In this document: positions 47,648 through 57,395 of the stretch, piece after piece
How positions within the stretch are numbered: the stretch's first letter is position 1
Layout: each line of letters opens with the position of its first letter
Origin: Aneurinibacillus sp. REN35
Lineage (GTDB): Bacteria; Bacillota; Bacilli; Aneurinibacillales; Aneurinibacillaceae
Assembly (NCBI RefSeq): GCF_041379945.2
Contig: NZ_JBFTXJ020000016.1
Location: 1 to 64,000 of the forward strand
Length of the DNA stretch: 64,000 nt
Direction: 5' to 3'
Program-made: the position numbers and the translations under genes
Notes under the pieces: model-generated
Database searches by the model: none
The model's input: the letters and a program-made list of their open reading frames with translations, nothing else
What the model was told of the DNA's origin: nothing

Positions 47648-47817
47648 ATTTTCTTCTCCCCTTTCCGTCTAAAGAATCTAAACTTCCTTTTATCCATTTC
47701 GTCTAATAAAACCAGAGCTTTTTTATGTTCCTTTAGAATCGGATGGCTAATATCAGCAACAGCCATCTTTTTCCCAAAATTCGGATTAACGCTCTTTTTA
47801 TTTCTCTCGAATGCCAT
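47644..47817 (-). CDS. Small basic 57-aa protein
   Basis: 57 codons with AGAAGGAGAGAAG before the ATG: MAFERNKKSVNPNFGKKM then LKEHKKALVLLDEMDKRK and a basic end. The stop overlaps the next start (ATGA), supporting a real coupled gene. Too short to assign. The 280 bases upstream hold no gene that could be supported. Confidence 0.55.
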   Translation of the reverse strand: MAFERNKKSVNPNFGKKMAVADISHPILKEHKKALVLLDEMDKRKFRFFRRKGEKKI

Positions 47818-48097
47818 TAACTTCTCTCCTTCTTTTAATAGATTCTTTTTGGTTTTTAGTACTTTTTAGAAATTGCTTTACCTCCATAATACAAATACAT
47901 AGCATTGAGCAAACTCTTAAGGCTTTTCTTCTCATTGTTTTTAGGCAAAACAAAAGACATCTTGCATATAGGCGAAATTTTCTTTTTTTTAAAAGAAAAC
48001 TGCCTATTACAAAATGCCTCTAAAAATTAGCTTTACTAATAAATGAACCTCTATTATTTATAGAATATAGCTGGATTGAAGGAATTGCAACAAAACT

Positions 48098-48553
48098 TTA
48101 AACAAAATAATACATATCAGCATCAATCCCACCTGGCTCTTCTTGAGATGTAAAGAAAATATCATTTCCGTTTATATGACACTCCAAATGTTTAACTGCA
48201 ATTGCATCGAAATTATAGAATTTTTCTGGAATGGTATATTGTTCATTCAAAAAATCTTTAAAGCAAATTTCTTCATCCGACCAAGACATTTCTTGCATGT
48301 CTTTCCCATCCATATAACCATTAAAACAAACCCAGATATAATTATCTTCATATTCGTTTCCATAATCTCTTGAAGAAAATTCTCTTCCGTCATATTCATG
48401 CAATTCTTCCTTTTTTGCAAACATGATTCTGGTTTTATCCGTAGCACATTCTTGTAAATGCTCCTTTACCCTGTCCACTAAGTTTTTTTGAAATGGACTC
48501 ATTTCAAATCCCTTCTTTATTTTATAAGTTGATTGATTCGATACATTACTCAT
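48098..48553 (-). CDS. Unknown 151-aa protein
   Basis: 151 aa from the ATG with GGGAGGAAAAG upstream. Acidic, aromatic-rich middle (YIWVCFNGYMDGKDM). Not recognised; part of the unknown block. Confidence 0.55.
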   Translation of the reverse strand: MSNVSNQSTYKIKKGFEMSPFQKNLVDRVKEHLQECATDKTRIMFAKKEELHEYDGREFSSRDYGNEYEDNYIWVCFNGYMDGKDMQEMSWSDEEICFKDFLNEQYTIPEKFYNFDAIAVKHLECHINGNDIFFTSQEEPGGIDADMYYFV

Positions 48554-48653
48554 TTCTTTTCCTCCCATTTTTCATATTATTTTATTAAAAATACTTTATA
48601 TTATAGATTTTTAGGCTTGGGATATAATCATTCAAATCTGTTCGGTTTACGTT

Positions 48654-49559
48654 TTACACCACTGCTTCTTCAAGAAAATCAGGGGTTAGTAAAATATACT
48701 CTTCAATCAAATCCTTCACCTTCATTAAGGTTTCATGGTCATTTATAACCTTATCAATATCAGATGAATCCTCATTATGAATAATCTTGCCATCTACTAT
48801 TCTTAAATTCTCATATAGATATTTGGCATAGCAAATTTCTTTTCTATCATACGTTGCTTGAACAATGTTATTCTCAAGATACAGGTTAAATGATAGAACA
48901 AATTCGGCATCCGTTTTCTCGTTTTTCCAAGGGCGATGTTCATGGAGAAACTCTACCTTATTGTCCATAAGATTCTTTAGCCATTTTTGATGGTATTCGT
49001 CATAGGATTGAAGTTCTTCTTCATACCAACCATCAATATCTGGCTCTTTTTGCTTCCGATTATATCCCCGATATTTCCGAACTGACTTACCTTCAACAAC
49101 TGTATGCCATTTGTTTTCATACCAATGCCCTTCAGTAAACCAGTTGATAATCCCCCTCGGATAATATCCTCTTGGAATAAAAATACTTTTGACAAGGTAC
49201 TTTAACCATTCATGACCACCGTAAGATTTTTCATTTCTGTTCCAAGCTAATCCTAATCGGTCATCTGTTACTGTCCAAACACCCCATAATTCTGGCTGAC
49301 CTGGTGGTGGACAATTATGGTCAATAACATATTTAGATTCAAACTCTCTTTGACTTTTGGGTTTCATATCTTGAACTCCGAAGAAAAATTCACCCCAATA
49401 CCCTATTTCCGACTTTAAGGCAATTCCATCCTGTTCCAACTTATCCGCATCCCAACGCATTCTTCTTGTTTTTCCAAGCCCCTTAATAATGTTGTAAGTT
49501 TCATCATCCAGTGGCTTATCTAATTCAATTCTTCCTTCATAGTAAATGTTGTATCCCAT
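48654..49559 (-). CDS. Unknown 301-aa protein
   Basis: 301 aa from the ATG after TTAGGAGGAAACAAA. N-terminus MGYNIYYEGRIELDKPL, followed by TRRMRWDADKL and a Trp-rich middle (GQPELWGVWTVTDDRLGLAW). Such proteins occur in phages and plasmids as hypotheticals. No catalytic motif or membrane segment. Confidence 0.6.
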   Translation of the reverse strand: MGYNIYYEGRIELDKPLDDETYNIIKGLGKTRRMRWDADKLEQDGIALKSEIGYWGEFFFGVQDMKPKSQREFESKYVIDHNCPPPGQPELWGVWTVTDDRLGLAWNRNEKSYGGHEWLKYLVKSIFIPRGYYPRGIINWFTEGHWYENKWHTVVEGKSVRKYRGYNRKQKEPDIDGWYEEELQSYDEYHQKWLKNLMDNKVEFLHEHRPWKNEKTDAEFVLSFNLYLENNIVQATYDRKEICYAKYLYENLRIVDGKIIHNEDSSDIDKVINDHETLMKVKDLIEEYILLTPDFLEEAVV

Positions 49560-49650
49560 TTTGTTTCCTCCTAATTTCATTATATTTAAAGTTATTTATC
49601 TTGAAATTTCCCAAGCATATTTTTTGTTAAATCACTAAGATGTGTTTTAG

Positions 49651-50397
49651 TTATCTATAATTATTTAAAAATGCAAAAGTAGATTCTACTGGAAAACCTA
49701 AGATTAAACCTACTATCATACAATCAATCATGTAGTTGGGATTGGCATAATCATAATCAAAGAAATCCTTGAATTCGCAATCAGTTATTTTTCTTAACTT
49801 AGTTGCATTGGATTCATTTAATTCAAACCCCATTTTTTCATTTAGAATTTGATAAGAACAAATAAGCTGTTCTATATCAAACAAATCTCCAATCTTACCT
49901 ATATTTGCAAATCCCAACTCCACATAATCCTCTCTGAAATGAGGCATAATCTTATAATCCAGATTTCCTTCTACCATTTGAATAAATCTGTCTATCTTAG
50001 ATTTTTCTACAACAATAAATCCCATTGGTTTTTGCTTCTTTAAGACGTACTCAATTAGCCTTTCGTTAGTATCAAACTGTTGTCCATCTGGTAAAGTAGC
50101 ACCATACCCACCACAAAAATATAAATTGTCCCATCGATGCATAGGGCTGGAAAATGGTATATCAACAATTGGAAATCTGTATTTTGTTTGAAAATGTCCA
50201 TTGTCTAAAGAAATAGCATGTCTCATATTCTTAAAGTCTCTGAAATAGAATCCTGACAACCCATAGCCATCCCGATTCTTATATCTTCCTATATCGGATG
50301 TATTGCTACTGACCCAAGAATGACCGCTAACAGGAAGCAAGTTACCTTTAATAATCCCTTCACCAATCTGATTCGATTTAACACATGTTTGATTCAT
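49651..50397 (-). CDS. Unknown 248-aa protein
   Basis: 248 aa with a GAGGAAAAC leader. Contains GYGLSGFYFRDFKNMRHA and CGGYGATLPDGQQFD; the C-terminus is more hydrophobic (MIDCMIVGLILGFPVEST). Not recognised. Confidence 0.55.
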   Translation of the reverse strand: MNQTCVKSNQIGEGIIKGNLLPVSGHSWVSSNTSDIGRYKNRDGYGLSGFYFRDFKNMRHAISLDNGHFQTKYRFPIVDIPFSSPMHRWDNLYFCGGYGATLPDGQQFDTNERLIEYVLKKQKPMGFIVVEKSKIDRFIQMVEGNLDYKIMPHFREDYVELGFANIGKIGDLFDIEQLICSYQILNEKMGFELNESNATKLRKITDCEFKDFFDYDYANPNYMIDCMIVGLILGFPVESTFAFLNNYR

Positions 50398-50475
50398 TAA
50401 AGTTTTCCTCCTTGAACATATTTATTTACATAAGCCTTATTTTACTTTTAATTGAATCTATTCATTTTTATCGCT

Positions 50476-50808
50476 TCACTTGTTTAGGAAAGCCAACATG
50501 TGAGCTTCATCCACGACATCTAACACAAATGCCTCCTCTACTGAATATCTAACTTCTGTAAGTCCATATTCGTCTCCATAGACAAAAAGAATGAATTTAG
50601 TTTCTTCCTTTCCCAGACTAAAGAAACCATTTAATTTGTATTTTGAATTTAAAACTTCCACGACATCAAAAAGTCTATCAGCTCCTAATTTCACTCTTAT
50701 ATCTGGAATTTCCATTTGTGAATAAATATCATGGATAGCTTCTTTTACCGTTGCTTTTTCTCCCTTTCCTAACAACAAATCTTGAAGTTCTTCTTTAAGG
50801 TTTTCCAA
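50476..50808 (-). CDS. Unknown 110-aa protein
   Basis: 110 aa, begins 6 bases after the stop of the upstream gene, so co-translated. Acidic; KEAIHDIYSQMEIPDIRVKLGADRLFDV in pieces suggests a small alpha/beta domain. Not recognised. Confidence 0.5.
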   Translation of the reverse strand: MENLKEELQDLLLGKGEKATVKEAIHDIYSQMEIPDIRVKLGADRLFDVVEVLNSKYKLNGFFSLGKEETKFILFVYGDEYGLTEVRYSVEEAFVLDVVDEAHMLAFLNK

Positions 50809-50814
50809 TATTTT

Positions 50815-51075
50815 TTAGTAAACTACGATTTCATACCACTTTTCATTTAGGTCCGAACCGACAGCAGTTCTGAAATATCTATCAATATCCGTACTACTAA
50901 AACGTAAAGACCTACCATTGCTTTTATGACATAATTCCACCGCCATTGCCTTTAGTCCCATTAGTTGAGCGGATGTAAGAGACTCAGCCTTTTTCGATAT
51001 TTGCTCAATTGTTTCCATCGGAAAGGTTTTATAAAATCCCCTAAGAAAATCACTCTTTTGGTAAATCAAAAGCAT
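50815..51075 (-). CDS. Unknown 86-aa protein
   Basis: 86 aa; the ATG overlaps the upstream stop by 10 bases. Contains MLLIYQKSDFLRGFYKTF and a helical SAQLMGLKAMAVELCHK. Not recognised. Confidence 0.5.
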   Translation of the reverse strand: MLLIYQKSDFLRGFYKTFPMETIEQISKKAESLTSAQLMGLKAMAVELCHKSNGRSLRFSSTDIDRYFRTAVGSDLNEKWYEIVVY

Positions 51076-51374
51076 GAGTTCCCTCCCTGGCTTTCCCCAA
51101 TCCAGGCATATTCTTCATTTACTAAACAAACGAAAAGTAGCAATGCTTCTTCTGCAGTAAATAATCCCTCAACTTCTCTTTTAGCCATTTCTGTAAAATC
51201 ATTGGCGTAACGCAAGATAGTATATAGTTTTTCTTCTACACCAAACTTCAGGTTGGATTCCTTATTGAAATCCAAATAGGTTTGTTGATTAAAACATTTA
51301 AGGTCTTTAATTTGTTCAATCAATGGTTTTTCCAAATAAACAGATATACCTTTTCCTTCATCTAAGTTACACAT
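51066..51374 (-). CDS. Unknown 102-aa protein
   Basis: 102 aa from the ATG after GGAGGG; an in-frame start 5 codons upstream lies in the ribosome site. First gene of a three-gene coupled group (102, 86 and 110 aa). Not recognised. Confidence 0.5.
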   Translation of the reverse strand: MCNLDEGKGISVYLEKPLIEQIKDLKCFNQQTYLDFNKESNLKFGVEEKLYTILRYANDFTEMAKREVEGLFTAEEALLLFVCLVNEEYAWIGESQGGNSCF

Positions 51375-51389
51375 CACAATTCCCTCCAA

Positions 51390-51846
51390 TTTTTCTATAA
51401 TTTGATATGTGGTAATAAAAGTGCATCACCAACTCCGTATCACTCGGTAAGTGACAATACAAACGTGTTTTCGCTATCAAATTTTCAAGGAACGACAAAA
51501 AGACCGTATTTATTTTTTGCAAGAACACATAGGTAGACACAACCATAGGGAAAAAATCCTTTTGGATATAGTCAAAAAACCTATATGAAATTACAAGAAA
51601 TAAATACGGCCTCTTACCGTCATCAGATAATAATACATTAATAAAAATGTATAAGTTAGTTTCAAAAAATCTTCTTTAGGCAACAAAACATTTGGCGTTG
51701 CCTATGTTCCTAATTTACACTCATATTTATTATATGTCAATAACTTTCTTATCGACTATTGTCTTACCAATTTATATGCTGGTGGAACTCTTTAGAGGAA
51801 GGCTCATTGAATTAACGTATGAGGACAAAATTTTAACAACTTTATA
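51390..51846. ncRNA. Gene-free region with possible structured RNA
   Basis: No gene in 457 bases. A long-range inverted repeat, GACCGTATTTATTT (51503-51515) and AAATAAATACGGCC (51598-51611), encloses a second pairing ATAGGT/ACCTAT. A separate hairpin AGGCAAC/GTTGCCT sits at 51678-51703. Together these could form an RNA of 110-200 nt next to the four-helix-bundle gene. Strand and expression are unknown. Confidence 0.4.
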
Positions 51847-52248
51847 TTAAGCAATTTCTCTCTTGACCTTTTTAATTAAAGCAATAAGCATCTTTATAAT
51901 CTCGCAAATTTCCTTTTCCAACTGATGGTAGATTTCTAAACTCACATAACCGACCCGATAAATTAGCTCAATTTGTGCTCTTACCTCGTATGCAGAACCG
52001 TTCGCAATTGCGTAGAAGTGCAACATCTGATTAGGAAAGAGACCTGCATAACCTTGTCCCTCAGCGAGATTACTTGAAATCGACACCGATGACCTCTCGA
52101 TTTGCGACCTTAGACCGTATTGTTCGTGTTGCGGAAAACTCTTTGTCAGCGAGTAGATTTTTTCCGTTAATGACACTGCCTTGTTCCAAACATCTAATTG
52201 TTTGAAGTCCCTTGCGAAAATGTCCTGTCCGTTCATATCCTTTTTCAC
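51847..52248 (-). CDS. Four-helix-bundle protein (bAvd/S23-like)
   Basis: 133 aa from GTG with AGGAGGAGAG upstream. Typical S23/bAvd features: FKQLDVWNKAVSLTEKIYSLT, then YGLRSQIERSSVSISSNLAEGQG and YEVRAQIELIYRVGYV. This family forms homopentameric nucleic-acid-binding bundles; members include the Avd protein of diversity-generating retroelements and 23S rRNA insert-encoded proteins. No reverse transcriptase or rRNA is present here, so the role is open. Confidence 0.85.
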   Translation of the reverse strand: MKKDMNGQDIFARDFKQLDVWNKAVSLTEKIYSLTKSFPQHEQYGLRSQIERSSVSISSNLAEGQGYAGLFPNQMLHFYAIANGSAYEVRAQIELIYRVGYVSLEIYHQLEKEICEIIKMLIALIKKVKREIA

Positions 52249-52272
52249 TTTTTCTCTCCTCCTTCTTTTCTA

Positions 52273-52566
52273 TTAAGCAGTTCTATATAAGTTTTCGAGG
52301 CTTCTAATATCGTCTACTGTGTTTAAATGCAAATACTCCTTTGTTGCGATAATTATGCTGTATCTAATTTCCGCTAACTTAAATCGCATTTCTTCCAGTT
52401 CAGCAACGCTAATATCTAAAAAGCACGTTTCTAATAAGGATTCTTTTAACTCGTTTACTTTTTCCTGCATTTGCTCCAGCTCTTCAATCGCCAGTGGTTG
52501 TAATGAATGGAGAAACAGCGTTCTTTCCAGTTGGTCGATGGCTATTTTAATTTGTTCGGTGGTCAC
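52273..52566 (-). CDS. Unknown helical 97-aa protein
   Basis: 97 aa from GTG with AAAGGAG upstream, directly before the four-helix-bundle gene with a 24-base gap. Almost entirely helical and Glu/Leu rich (MQEKVNELKESLLET; ELEEMRFKLAEIRYSI). Could be a partner of the bundle protein. Confidence 0.55.
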   Translation of the reverse strand: MTTEQIKIAIDQLERTLFLHSLQPLAIEELEQMQEKVNELKESLLETCFLDISVAELEEMRFKLAEIRYSIIIATKEYLHLNTVDDIRSLENLYRTA

Positions 52567-53664
52567 TATATCGTCTTCTCCTTTCTATCAATTACCTCTT
52601 ATGTAATACCAGTTTATCAATTTACAAGTTTTTTTAGGGGCAAAAATGGTTCTATGAGGTTCTACTATTGTTCTCCATTTTCAAAAACACCGTTCCTATA
52701 AAAATATGGTTCAAACGCTATTTTACTGGAATAAATTGTATCTCAAGTCCTTTATTTGATTAAAGTAGTGGAATGTTGTTTTGCACATTCGTATGATGAA
52801 GAACTTGGATTGAATTATGTCCAAATGCTCTAACGAAAAAAGTTGTGTATGCTGTCTTCTTGTATAAAGGAGATTAACTAAAAAACAACTTTTGAGATAT
52901 TCCACATAATTGATATTCCTACATAAAGGTGAAGATGAAATATTCATTGCCATTACAATACAATGTGCCAATAGCACAAAAATAATCCTATTCTTTCAAA
53001 AAATCTAAGGTCTTTAATAAAAACAATGAACTTTTACATAAAAGCCTTCGCTTATCTATTAAAATGTCAAAAGACTATTTTCAAAAAGGTACTACATCAA
53101 AGCTGATACATTAACAATCCAGAATATCTTAGAACTAAACAAAACAATCAATATAATGTATTATTTCATTTGCACAATAGACGGATATCCAACATTAGCA
53201 TTTTCATCTTGTCAATGAATAATAGGTTAGCTAAAATAGCTCTTTTGTTACCAAAAGAACCGAAGCCATCTATTCAAAATGCCATAGTACAAATAAAACA
53301 ACCAATAACAAACAACTATAGCCAAAACATTCAATAGATTTTGGTATAACATCAATACCATATGCTTATGCAAAGGAACTGTATGATACAAAGCAAATGG
53401 ATAATAGCACTTCTGACTTTTTAAAGTTGTTGTTTTTCTTTATCCATTTGGCTTTATGTAAAAGTTGGGGTTTTATTTTATACCATCCAGTGTTTGCATT
53501 AATAAGGTGTACTATAATCACAGATGTGACTGGAATATCTATAAACAATTTTCCCTACCATCTGTTCATTGCATAAAGATACCTATAGTTTAATGGATGC
53601 TAATGATATTCCCCCTGGCTCTTCAGCAAACGAATGTGCAATATAACTATTTATGAGTTAACAG
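52567..53664. other. Gene-free AT-rich stretch
   Basis: 1.1 kb without a supportable gene: only short frames, no good ribosome site before any of them. It may be decayed DNA. The frame at 52977-52723 shows LLAHCIVMAMN, slightly like LLAHFIVIAMI of JetC, but nothing else matches. Confidence 0.5.
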
Positions 53665-53689
53665 AAAAAGGATGCCTGTAAAGACATCC
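53665..53689 (-). terminator. Terminator of the 564-aa gene
   Basis: Hairpin GGATGTC/GGCATCC type stem on the minus strand followed by TTTTT, 13 bases after the gene's stop. Confidence 0.7.
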
Positions 53690-53701
53690 AGTAATTGGTT
53701 A

Positions 53702-55396
53702 TTATTTAAAAATGAGCTTTTGACCTTGGTTTTCGATATGATTTGCTTGTAAAAAGGAATCCAGCGTTTTTAATATTTTTGCAAATAAGTGTTTATCCAG
53801 AATACCTACTTGTTCTCTAAGCTCCTTCTTCCTGATGCTACATGCTATCTTTGCATTAGCCACAAGAGCTTCCTGAACTAACAATACCTTCTTATCAAAT
53901 GTGGATTGTTCCTTCGGCTTTCTATCAGATTTCTTCTGTTTGCTTTCTACGGTCAATTTTTGGCTTACGTATTGCACATTTTGCAATTGATTTAATACAA
54001 TATCTACCGCTTCTTTATTACTGCAAAAAAGATAAATGTCGGCACGTTTTGATAAATCTCTATTAATCCTTTTAATCGCTTGATAAATCTCCCCAGCTAC
54101 TACCGATTTTCTAATCGCTTCCACTTCTTCATGTTCAAATACTCGAATATCCCCGACTGCTTTTCCACTTAACTTTTGCAAATATACAAACTGCATTGAA
54201 TAGTCAATATATGAATAATTCGGGGTTTTAAGTATTACTACCTTATCAAAACCCCTGAAATCATTGCGGCCTATAATATTGCCAAAATACTCCACCTCTA
54301 TTTTTACATTAAGAAACTCCTCTATTTCTTCCAAACTATCACCCATTTGAGCGAATTTCAGCAACAAGGCATCCTTAACTCTGTCCACACTATCTTTTTC
54401 GGTTACGAATAAAATCTGACTGCCATTGCTAAATTCAACTCTTTCAAGGGATTCCTGGAAAAAACTTATGTATTTGTCTAAGTTCCCTTTCCCTGTTTTG
54501 ACTTCAAAATGATGGAAGTTTGTTTGGGAATAATCAAATATTGAGGGCTGGTTTTGGATGGAGAATAGCTCTTTAAATATTGAATAAGTTTCATCGAAGT
54601 TTCCGTTCGCATCTAACACAACGTTATTTTCCAGCATTAGGTAGCTTATTGCCTCGAACGTGTGAAACTGATTTTCAAAAAACAGTCCACCATTTTTTAT
54701 AAGATTCTTCACCTTTAACAGTAACATCTTATGATTCTTGTCTGTAACCACGCCAATCAGTTCATTGAGTGCGGTTTGATATTTTAAGAAGCAATCAACC
54801 TTAAAACCAATCGAAAACATTTCCTGCTTACTCACAGAGCCAATTAATGGTGAATAATGATAAAACTTTTCTTTTAAAATTCCCGCTAATTCTTCCATCA
54901 ATTTGCCTTGTTTATACAGGTCAAAACTTCCCCAAAGGTTGCCGATATCTTCAATGGAAATGCTTATTCTCTCTACTAAATCCATTCGTTCATCAATAAC
55001 TAAAATTTGCCGATTGTCAATTAATTCTGGGTGCAATCCCCGACAAAATTGTTTATACATTGAATGACTGCAGACAAGTATTTGTGCTTCCATAACCTTT
55101 TTTAATTTCCTTTTAGACTTGTTATCTTCGCCAGTAATCCCAACAGCAACTTCCTTTCCAGCAAATTCGTTGATACGAGCAACTGTTGCCTCAAGTTGAT
55201 TGTCTTTTACAAATCGTTGTACATATAAAGCTCGGTAATCATTTTGCTTGGTCATTTCACCTAAAAACCTTTGCGACTCTCTTGACTTTCCACTACCAGC
55301 TTCAAACGGATAAACTATGAATTGGTCCCTTCTCCATAATTCCTTATTGGTAATTTGTTGTCTTAGTTGTTCAAAATCATAAGTTGATTTATTCAT
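53702..55396 (-). CDS. P-loop NTPase, helicase-like, unknown
   Basis: 564 aa with AGGAGGCAAAG before the ATG. A P-loop EAGSGKS (about residues 32-38), a motif-Ia-like YVQRFVKDNQLEA and a Walker B VIDERMD (about 135) resemble superfamily 2 helicases or phage-like DEAD proteins. Later motifs such as SQILFVTEKDSV could be the second RecA lobe. The C-terminal 60 residues are basic and helical, possibly DNA-binding. Monocistronic with its own terminator. The role may be plasmid replication, defence or repair; none is demonstrated. Confidence 0.6.
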   Translation of the reverse strand: MNKSTYDFEQLRQQITNKELWRRDQFIVYPFEAGSGKSRESQRFLGEMTKQNDYRALYVQRFVKDNQLEATVARINEFAGKEVAVGITGEDNKSKRKLKKVMEAQILVCSHSMYKQFCRGLHPELIDNRQILVIDERMDLVERISISIEDIGNLWGSFDLYKQGKLMEELAGILKEKFYHYSPLIGSVSKQEMFSIGFKVDCFLKYQTALNELIGVVTDKNHKMLLLKVKNLIKNGGLFFENQFHTFEAISYLMLENNVVLDANGNFDETYSIFKELFSIQNQPSIFDYSQTNFHHFEVKTGKGNLDKYISFFQESLERVEFSNGSQILFVTEKDSVDRVKDALLLKFAQMGDSLEEIEEFLNVKIEVEYFGNIIGRNDFRGFDKVVILKTPNYSYIDYSMQFVYLQKLSGKAVGDIRVFEHEEVEAIRKSVVAGEIYQAIKRINRDLSKRADIYLFCSNKEAVDIVLNQLQNVQYVSQKLTVESKQKKSDRKPKEQSTFDKKVLLVQEALVANAKIACSIRKKELREQVGILDKHLFAKILKTLDSFLQANHIENQGQKLIFK

Positions 55397-56280
55397 TCAC
55401 TTTGCCTCCTTGATTAAATTTGATTTTATTAAATCAAATAAACAAGAGGCATTATATAGATTATCTGCTCTACCCTGTTTTACCTAATATTTCACAAAAC
55501 GACAGCTATTTCATTACTTTAAAAAGAGATGTTTAACCTCAAATTGAAATTTTTGGTATTTGGGGATTTTCGGTTACAACTGGTCTTCACGTAATAATAT
55601 ATTTTGTTTAAAGGTAGATAGATGTTCTTCTAAACTGTTTTTAGTTTCTATAGAACTTAGATATAATAACTTAATCGCATACTGGCGATTCAAATGTAAA
55701 AGTTATCCTTTACATTGTAGTGACGACAATTTTAATAGATGATGTGTTCCCCCAAAAAGGATTTGAGGTTTCGTTAGATGATGATTTTTTCCATCTCTGT
55801 TTTCATAAGAATGATAGATTTAGTTCTTTCCTTTACAGCTTGGCTGTTGATAAAAGTTATCTTTTTTTACAATTACACCTTAGATTCTTCAAAATAAATC
55901 GGGGTTTTTAGAATAGTCCTTTGACATTTCTAATTGACCCATTTGTGCAATGTTCAATAAAAAATTGCAGATATTTTTTTGGACTATATAGGTTTATGTA
56001 TTCCGAAAGTTATGAAGTCTGTTTTTCCTTACAGCTACAAGGGATTGATATGTTTAAAAGTCGAAAAACAACCTCACTTTCATTTCTTGCTTTTCTCCCC
56101 TCATTTCCGCAAATAAAGTTTCATTTCAAACCACTTTTGATTAGCTCTCACTCTGAGTTAGACGCTATCAAACCAGGAAAAGGCAGTATCAAGGAAAAAA
56201 ACTTGCTATAATAAATGTGGTGAAAGGGTTAGATAAAATTCAAGGAAGGAGAGGTAGCTAATGCTCGTAAAAGCAAGGGA
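55397..56280. other. Gene-free T-rich stretch
   Basis: Upstream region of the 564-aa gene, then about 700 bases of short plus-strand frames with no convincing start. Frames at 55720-55911 and 55921-56211 lie in the same phase, separated by stops, and might be a decayed gene. Nothing recognisable. Confidence 0.4.
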
Positions 56281-56496
56281 TTGAAAGCTGGAATGAAAAT
56301 TGAATTGGAAATGATGGCTTCCTATCATGCCAGGAAGAATAAGGTGACTAAAGTGGTGGAAATCGAAGAAGACGTTTTTTATTCAGAGGGAGATAAAGAG
56401 ATAATAGTTGATTTTATTGAATGGGAAACGAAAAAGGGTGGGGTCATTATGCTCAATCCATTGAAGGAGAATAAACTGGTTCAGGGAGGGGCTTAG
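56281..56496 (+). CDS. Possible small plus-strand protein
   Basis: 71 aa from a TTG (AAGGGA just upstream) or 67 aa from ATG 56293. Contains KNKVTKVVEIEEDVFYSEGD and a C-terminal KGGVIMLNPLKE. An upstream AAGGAAGGAGAGG with ATG 56261 opens only a 7-codon leader. It could be a real small gene or a remnant. Convergent to the 269-aa gene. Confidence 0.35.
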   Translation: MKAGMKIELEMMASYHARKNKVTKVVEIEEDVFYSEGDKEIIVDFIEWETKKGGVIMLNPLKENKLVQGGA

Positions 56497-56542
56497 GGCT
56501 TCATCTGTCTCTTTTCAAAATTGAAATAGACAACTAAAGCCC
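56495..56542. terminator. Long hairpin between convergent genes
   Basis: Paired blocks GGGCTT/AAGCCC, TGTCT/AGACA and TTCAA/TTGAA form a hairpin of about 48 nt between the 71-aa frame and the 269-aa gene. There is no clear T tract, so its termination function is uncertain. Confidence 0.4.
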
Positions 56543-56560
56543 CAATCCTATCACTGTTGA

Positions 56561-57370
56561 TTATTGAACTTCCGAATTAGGCTGTTCAACGTCATCAAAA
56601 TTTATATCAAGTGTTTCTACATAATGAACGATAGTCTCAACGCTTTTGTAAATATTTGTTTCACGCAAAGGGGTATCACTCATTGCCCAAGCAAGAAATA
56701 GTTGACCAAGAACCGTCAGAACTGGTAATAGAACCTTTTTCCAAGTGCTTACTTCTTCTTCATTTAAATTTCCACTTTGAGCTTCGGCATCTGTAACATT
56801 TACAATAATATTGATTTTAAGAGCCATATCGAAAAAGTGTGGCCGCTTAATTTTCACTTGAATATCTTCTTCATGTAGTTCCTCTATTTCTTCTACATCA
56901 TCCTCTGTATCATGAATATATTCACTTAGATTTTCCACAAAGGAACTGTTGATTGCAGAAGATATTTGATTAAAAAAGGGAGCAAATTGGGAAGCACTTG
57001 AGAAAGCTAAACCTTGGTTGCTCAAACCTGCTACAGCACTTGCCATTTGAGAAAAGTCATGACGTGGAATATTAGCCATTGTGTGCATAGGATAATTTAT
57101 TAAATGAGCAACCACACCACTGTTCATCAATTCTAAGATATTGGACTGCTTATAAATAGCAAATGCATCACTATTCATTAGTGCACTTGACATTGTATTT
57201 GCTTTTTCAAACGCACTTGCATGTTCCATATAACTTGCAACAACACTACTATTCGCCATTTTATTGGCTAACTCACTGGCTCTGGTCATACGATTTATCA
57301 TTTCTTGATTCCTATTTATTTGATTCATCATCTTTTGCCATTTTCGTAAATGCTTAAATGAATCATCCAT
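56561..57370 (-). CDS. Unknown protein downstream of qatD, one membrane helix
   Basis: 269 aa, starting 25 bases after the qatD stop, so in the same transcript. The N-terminal 150 residues are Met/Ala/Ser/Asn-rich with repeated short helices (MANSSVVASYMEH, MSSALMNSDAF). An acidic linker (DTEDDVEEIEELHEED) follows, then one hydrophobic segment (VLLPVLTVLGQLFLAWAM) near residue 225. Not a described Qat subunit. It may be an accessory or membrane-effector protein, or an unrelated passenger. Confidence 0.6.
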   Translation of the reverse strand: MDDSFKHLRKWQKMMNQINRNQEMINRMTRASELANKMANSSVVASYMEHASAFEKANTMSSALMNSDAFAIYKQSNILELMNSGVVAHLINYPMHTMANIPRHDFSQMASAVAGLSNQGLAFSSASQFAPFFNQISSAINSSFVENLSEYIHDTEDDVEEIEELHEEDIQVKIKRPHFFDMALKINIIVNVTDAEAQSGNLNEEEVSTWKKVLLPVLTVLGQLFLAWAMSDTPLRETNIYKSVETIVHYVETLDINFDDVEQPNSEVQ

Positions 57371-57395
57371 TACTGTTCACCACTTTCAAATATCC

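Noticed and set aside
51847-52248. Diversity-generating retroelement or retron suggested by the bAvd-like gene
   Set aside because: No reverse transcriptase, template or variable repeat seen in the window.
52723-52977. Frame with LLAHCIVMAMN resembling LLAHFIVIAMI of JetC, possible SMC remnant
   Set aside because: Similarity covers about ten residues only and no signature or Walker B follows; probably chance.
55560-56211. Three short plus-strand frames
   Set aside because: No credible starts, stops between them and no recognisable motif.
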